Below, piece by piece: positions 14,612 through 17,310 of a DNA stretch of 17,310 nucleotides. The DNA lies in contig JASFYU010000174.1 of assembly GCA_045046905.1 (NCBI GenBank), forward strand, positions 1-17,310. The letters run 5' to 3'. The notes beneath the pieces were generated by a model. The model saw only the letters and a list, made by a program, of their open reading frames with translations. It was not told where the DNA came from and did not search any database. The DNA is from JASFYU01 sp045046905 (lineage in GTDB: Bacteria > Bacteroidota > Bacteroidia > Flavobacteriales > Flavobacteriaceae). Every line of letters starts with the position of its first letter. The stretch's first letter is position 1. The position numbers and the translations under genes are program-made.

Positions 14612-15958
14612 TTATTTTACTAAGTTGATTTCTACTCTTCTGTTTGCTTTTCTACCACTTCTAGTATTGTTTGTAGCGATAGGCTTGTCTTCACCAAGAC
14701 CTACAGCAGATAATCTAGATGCTGCAATACCTTTATCTACTAAAAATTCTTTTACGGAAATAGCTCTTGATTCAGAAAGACTCTGATTCAATTTAGCACT
14801 ACCTACGCTGTCAGTGTGACCTTCAACGGTAAACTTAGCAGTTGGGTATTCTTTCAAGATAGTAATGATATCAACCATTACAGAAGTAGATGTTGCTTGA
14901 ATTGAAGATTTACCAGTATTGAACAAGATTGTTCTAGCATAGTCATTCAATTTCTTTTGAACCTCTTCAGTTACTTCTGGGCAACCTTGATTAGCTACAG
15001 TACCGGCAACGTCTGGACATTTATCATCTTTATCCAATACACTGTCACCGTCTTTATCGGCCCATGGGCATCCTTTGTTTTCAGCAGGACCAGCTTCATT
15101 AGGACAAGCATCATCCTTATCAGCAACACCATCACTATCAGCATCTGGGCAACCAGCTAATGCTGCAAGACCAGCTTCATTAGGACAAGCATCATCTTTA
15201 TCGGCAATACCATCGCCATCAGCATCAGGACAACCGTTCATTTCTTTAGAACCAGCTTCATTAGGACAGCTATCCTTGCTATCTTCGATACCATCACCGT
15301 CAGCATCTGGGCAACCGTTGAAAGCTTCTAGACCAGCAACCTCAGGACAAGCATCATCTTTGTCATAAACACCATCGCCATCAGTATCAGTTCCGCCAAA
15401 TTTAATAGCAAGACCAGCCATATGTTGCCAGTGTGTTGCCAAATAATCTTCAAAAGCATTTTTATATGAAGTCTGTACCGTAAGACCAATATTTTCAGTA
15501 AACCAAAAATTGATACCTACACCGGCGTTAGCCGTACCTGCTCCAATTTCATCTATCCAAGTATAACCACCACCTACTTCTACGAAAGGATCGATAGTTT
15601 TATTTTTCAAGAAATTATATTTAATTGTACCATCTATGGCATAATGCGAAAGGTCATCAACACTGGTGTCACCCCATTTGCTGATTTTATTCAAAGAACC
15701 TCTGGCTCCAATCGAAAAACCACCACCTACTGATTTAGATACTCCAATATAAGAAATGGATGGAAGAATATTCCAGTGATCAGTTGCATTGAAGAGTTCA
15801 TTGCCGAAAGAACTTACATCGCTTGTAGGATATACGTCTATGGCATTTACCCCAAAGCTTACTTGTATTGGGTTATTCTCGTCTTGCGCTTGCATGTTGT
15901 TAAAACCTACTACTAGTAGGGCAACAACCAATAATTTGCTAAGATGTTTCATGTTCAA
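14612..15958 (-). CDS. OmpA family outer membrane protein with TSP3 repeats
   Basis: A 448-residue outer membrane protein linking the membrane to peptidoglycan. Residues 1-25 are a signal peptide, cleaved after MQAQ or nearby. Residues about 28-190 form an OmpA-type beta-barrel with alternating aromatic strands, ending at LAIKFGG. Five thrombospondin type 3 calcium-binding repeats follow (191-326), each about 27 residues with D-DGDG and DACP...GC. The C-terminal OmpA domain (335-448) has VEGHTDSVGS and LSESRAISV, with peptidoglycan-contact residues Asp383 and Arg398. This domain order is standard for Bacteroidota. The start could be the Met two codons later (MKHLSKLL), giving a more ordinary signal peptide. 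It has its own consensus promoter and strong terminator and so forms a one-gene unit, probably highly expressed. Confidence 0.95.
   Translation of the reverse strand: MNMKHLSKLLVVALLVVGFNNMQAQDENNPIQVSFGVNAIDVYPTSDVSSFGNELFNATDHWNILPSISYIGVSKSVGGGFSIGARGSLNKISKWGDTSVDDLSHYAIDGTIKYNFLKNKTIDPFVEVGGGYTWIDEIGAGTANAGVGINFWFTENIGLTVQTSYKNAFEDYLATHWQHMAGLAIKFGGTDTDGDGVYDKDDACPEVAGLEAFNGCPDADGDGIEDSKDSCPNEAGSKEMNGCPDADGDGIADKDDACPNEAGLAALAGCPDADSDGVADKDDACPNEAGPAENKGCPWADKDGDSVLDKDDKCPDVAGTVANQGCPEVTEEVQKKLNDYARTILFNTGKSSIQATSTSVMVDIITILKEYPTAKFTVEGHTDSVGSAKLNQSLSESRAISVKEFLVDKGIAASRLSAVGLGEDKPIATNNTRSGRKANRRVEINLVK
14981..15388 (-). repeat. Five TSP3 repeats coded in about 81-bp units
   Basis: The repeats span residues 191-216, 218-243, 245-270, 272-297 and 301-326 of the OmpA protein. 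Units 2-4 are the most alike (DADGDG, KD-CPNEAG, GCP), and the DNA is correspondingly similar, as in repeated TTCATTAGGACAAGCATCAT runs. The fifth unit has a two-residue insertion before it and a DSV variant. Such arrays can change copy number by slippage or recombination. Confidence 0.85.
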
Positions 15959-15986
15959 AATTTTAAGTTTAAGTGTTTATAAGATG

Positions 15987-16018
15987 CAAATGTAAGTTGT
16001 TAAATATTATTAACAAAA
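15987..16018 (-). promoter_or_regulatory. Bacteroidota sigma-A promoter of the OmpA gene
   Basis: On the minus strand TTTTG (16018-16014) is followed after exactly 19 bp by TACATTTG (15994-15987), a full match to the TTTG / TAnnTTTG pattern of Bacteroidota housekeeping promoters. Initiation about 5 bp downstream would give an untranslated leader of roughly 25 bases before the ATG at 15958. This is the cleanest promoter in the window. Confidence 0.85.
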
Positions 16019-16065
16019 TCAATTTCCTATTTTTTTTAACGTTTTATATAGAATAAATATAGCAT

Positions 16066-17259
16066 TTAAACGATTTTTAAGGTTTTCCCCACTTCTATAA
16101 ATGCCGCAATGGCCTTGTCTAGATGTTCTATTTTATGAGCGGCGGATAACTGTACGCGTATCCTTGCCTTATTTTTTGGCACTACAGGATAAAAGAAACC
16201 GATAACATAGATACCCCTCTCTAAAAGCATGTTCGCCATTTCTTGCGATAGTTTTGAATCATACAGCATTACGGGCACTATTGCCGAATCTCCATCAACA
16301 ATATCGAAACCTGCTTTTTTTATCCCCTTTTTAAAGTAATCGGTGTTTTTTTGGAGTTTATCACGTAGCGAAGTATCGTTTTTTAACATATCGAATACTT
16401 TAATAGAGGCTCCTACAATGGCGGGGGCCAAGGAATTCGAAAAGAGATAGGGTCTAGATCGCTGTCGTAGTAGCTCTATAATCTCTTTTTTGCCTGTGGT
16501 ATAACCGCCCATAGCGCCACCAAGTGCCTTGCCCAAAGTGCCTGTTATAATATCTATCCGATTCATTACGCCTTTCTCTTCTAGAGTTCCTCTACCAGTT
16601 TCGCCAATAAAACCGGTCGCATGGCATTCATCAATCATTACCATGGCCTCATATTTGTCGGCCAGATCACAAATTTTATCCAAGGGGGCTATTAAGCCGT
16701 CCATAGAGAACACACCGTCGGTTACAATAATTTTGAACCGTGCATTATCTGTATTAGCCTGCTGTAACTGCTTTTCAAGATCAGCCATATCACTATTGGC
16801 ATAGCGGTATCTTTTTGCCTTACACAGGCGAACACCATCTATTATTGAGGCATGGTTGAGCGAATCAGAGATAATGGCATCCTCTGCGGTCAAGAGCGGC
16901 TCAAATACTCCTCCATTAGCATCAAAGGCCGCAGCATATAATATGGTGTCCTCGGCACCGTAAAAATCCGATATTTTTTTCTCGAGCTCTTTATGTATGT
17001 CTTGAGTACCACATATGAATCGAACTGATGACATGCCAAAACCGTGAGAATCCATGGCGTCTTTCGCGGCTTGAATTACTTCAGGGTTCGAGGATAGGCC
17101 CAAATAATTATTGGCGCAGAAATTTATGACTTCCTCTCCTGTTGAAATTTTGATGACCACATCTTGCGGCGATGTTAGTATTCTTTCCTTTTTATAGAGA
17201 CCTTCTTTTTTTATAGTCGCTAATTCTTGTTGTAGGTGTTCCTTTATTTTTCCGTACAT
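16066..17259 (-). CDS. kbl: Glycine C-acetyltransferase (2-amino-3-ketobutyrate CoA ligase)
   Basis: Kbl is a pyridoxal-phosphate enzyme that splits 2-amino-3-ketobutyrate with coenzyme A into glycine and acetyl-CoA, the second step of threonine breakdown after threonine dehydrogenase. The 397-residue protein is full length (E. coli 398). Key features: NFCANNYLGL (46-55), RFICGTQDIHKELE (80-93), SDSLNHASIIDG (131-142), TDGVFSMDG (180-188), VMIDECHATG (207-216, Asp210 and His213 contacting the cofactor) and TGTLGKALGG (239-248) with the Schiff-base Lys244. It belongs to the alpha-oxoamine synthase family, but the length, MYGKIKEHL start and FICGTQDIHK favour Kbl over 8-amino-7-oxononanoate synthase or serine palmitoyltransferase. 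No tdh gene is adjacent. Its promoter lies at or beyond the right edge; the last 51 bp hold an AT-rich leader. Confidence 0.95.
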   Translation of the reverse strand: MYGKIKEHLQQELATIKKEGLYKKERILTSPQDVVIKISTGEEVINFCANNYLGLSSNPEVIQAAKDAMDSHGFGMSSVRFICGTQDIHKELEKKISDFYGAEDTILYAAAFDANGGVFEPLLTAEDAIISDSLNHASIIDGVRLCKAKRYRYANSDMADLEKQLQQANTDNARFKIIVTDGVFSMDGLIAPLDKICDLADKYEAMVMIDECHATGFIGETGRGTLEEKGVMNRIDIITGTLGKALGGAMGGYTTGKKEIIELLRQRSRPYLFSNSLAPAIVGASIKVFDMLKNDTSLRDKLQKNTDYFKKGIKKAGFDIVDGDSAIVPVMLYDSKLSQEMANMLLERGIYVIGFFYPVVPKNKARIRVQLSAAHKIEHLDKAIAAFIEVGKTLKIV

Positions 17260-17310
17260 GTCTATAACTTTAAATGAATTCTGGTGTTATGGTATTCTCT
17301 ATATATATAT

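Noticed and set aside
15075..15368. 97-residue plus-strand repeat protein (Ala/Ser/Pro-rich)
   Set aside because: It is the antisense reading of the TSP3 repeats of the OmpA gene; the repeats explain both its length and its periodicity.

Overview
The window looks like a piece of a marine Flavobacteriaceae chromosome (phylum Bacteroidota). The evidence is a fairly AT-rich sequence, genes with no clear Shine-Dalgarno sequences, a promoter upstream of an OmpA gene that fits the Bacteroidota sigma-A pattern exactly (TTTTG, 19 bp, TACATTTG), a lipoprotein with an acidic stretch straight after the lipid cysteine, an OmpA protein with thrombospondin type 3 repeats, and a lipoprotein sulfatase of the kind common in polysaccharide-degrading marine flavobacteria. 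The genus cannot be fixed from this sequence.

Layout. Bases 1-593 hold no gene I can support. A Spondin_N lipoprotein gene runs leftward (594-1862). A 461-bp gene-free region with two repeat-like elements and a hairpin separates it from rightward rsmI (2324-2995). Convergent with rsmI is a leftward pair, recJ (3161-4849) and a YhhN/TMEM86-type membrane protein (4871-5560). A three-unit 19-bp tandem repeat lies next, touching the end of a leftward OsmC gene (5744-6154). OsmC is divergent, across 53 bp, from an AhpD-like carboxymuconolactone decarboxylase family gene (6208-6798). Continuing rightward are a Pif1-like helicase with HRDC and helix-turn-helix tail (6865-9294), a DinB-fold protein (9527-9988) and a lipoprotein sulfatase (10138-11658). 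The right end is leftward: an AddB-like PD-(D/E)XK nuclease (11721-14471), an OmpA/TSP3 outer membrane protein with its own promoter and strong terminator (14612-15958), and kbl (16066-17259).

How the genes relate. This is mostly a housekeeping stretch: DNA repair and recombination (RecJ, Pif1-like helicase, AddB-like nuclease), ribosome modification (RsmI), threonine/glycine metabolism (Kbl), envelope structure (OmpA, YhhN-like, two lipoproteins) and thiol-based detoxification (OsmC and the AhpD-like protein, whose divergent arrangement hints at shared control). I found no tRNA, rRNA, CRISPR array, transposase or phage gene, and no clear new multi-gene system. The points most worth a second look are the 19-bp tandem repeat, the rearranged repeat structure of the Spondin_N protein, the AddB-like protein lacking both a Walker A motif and iron-sulphur cysteines, and the divergent OsmC/AhpD-like pair.
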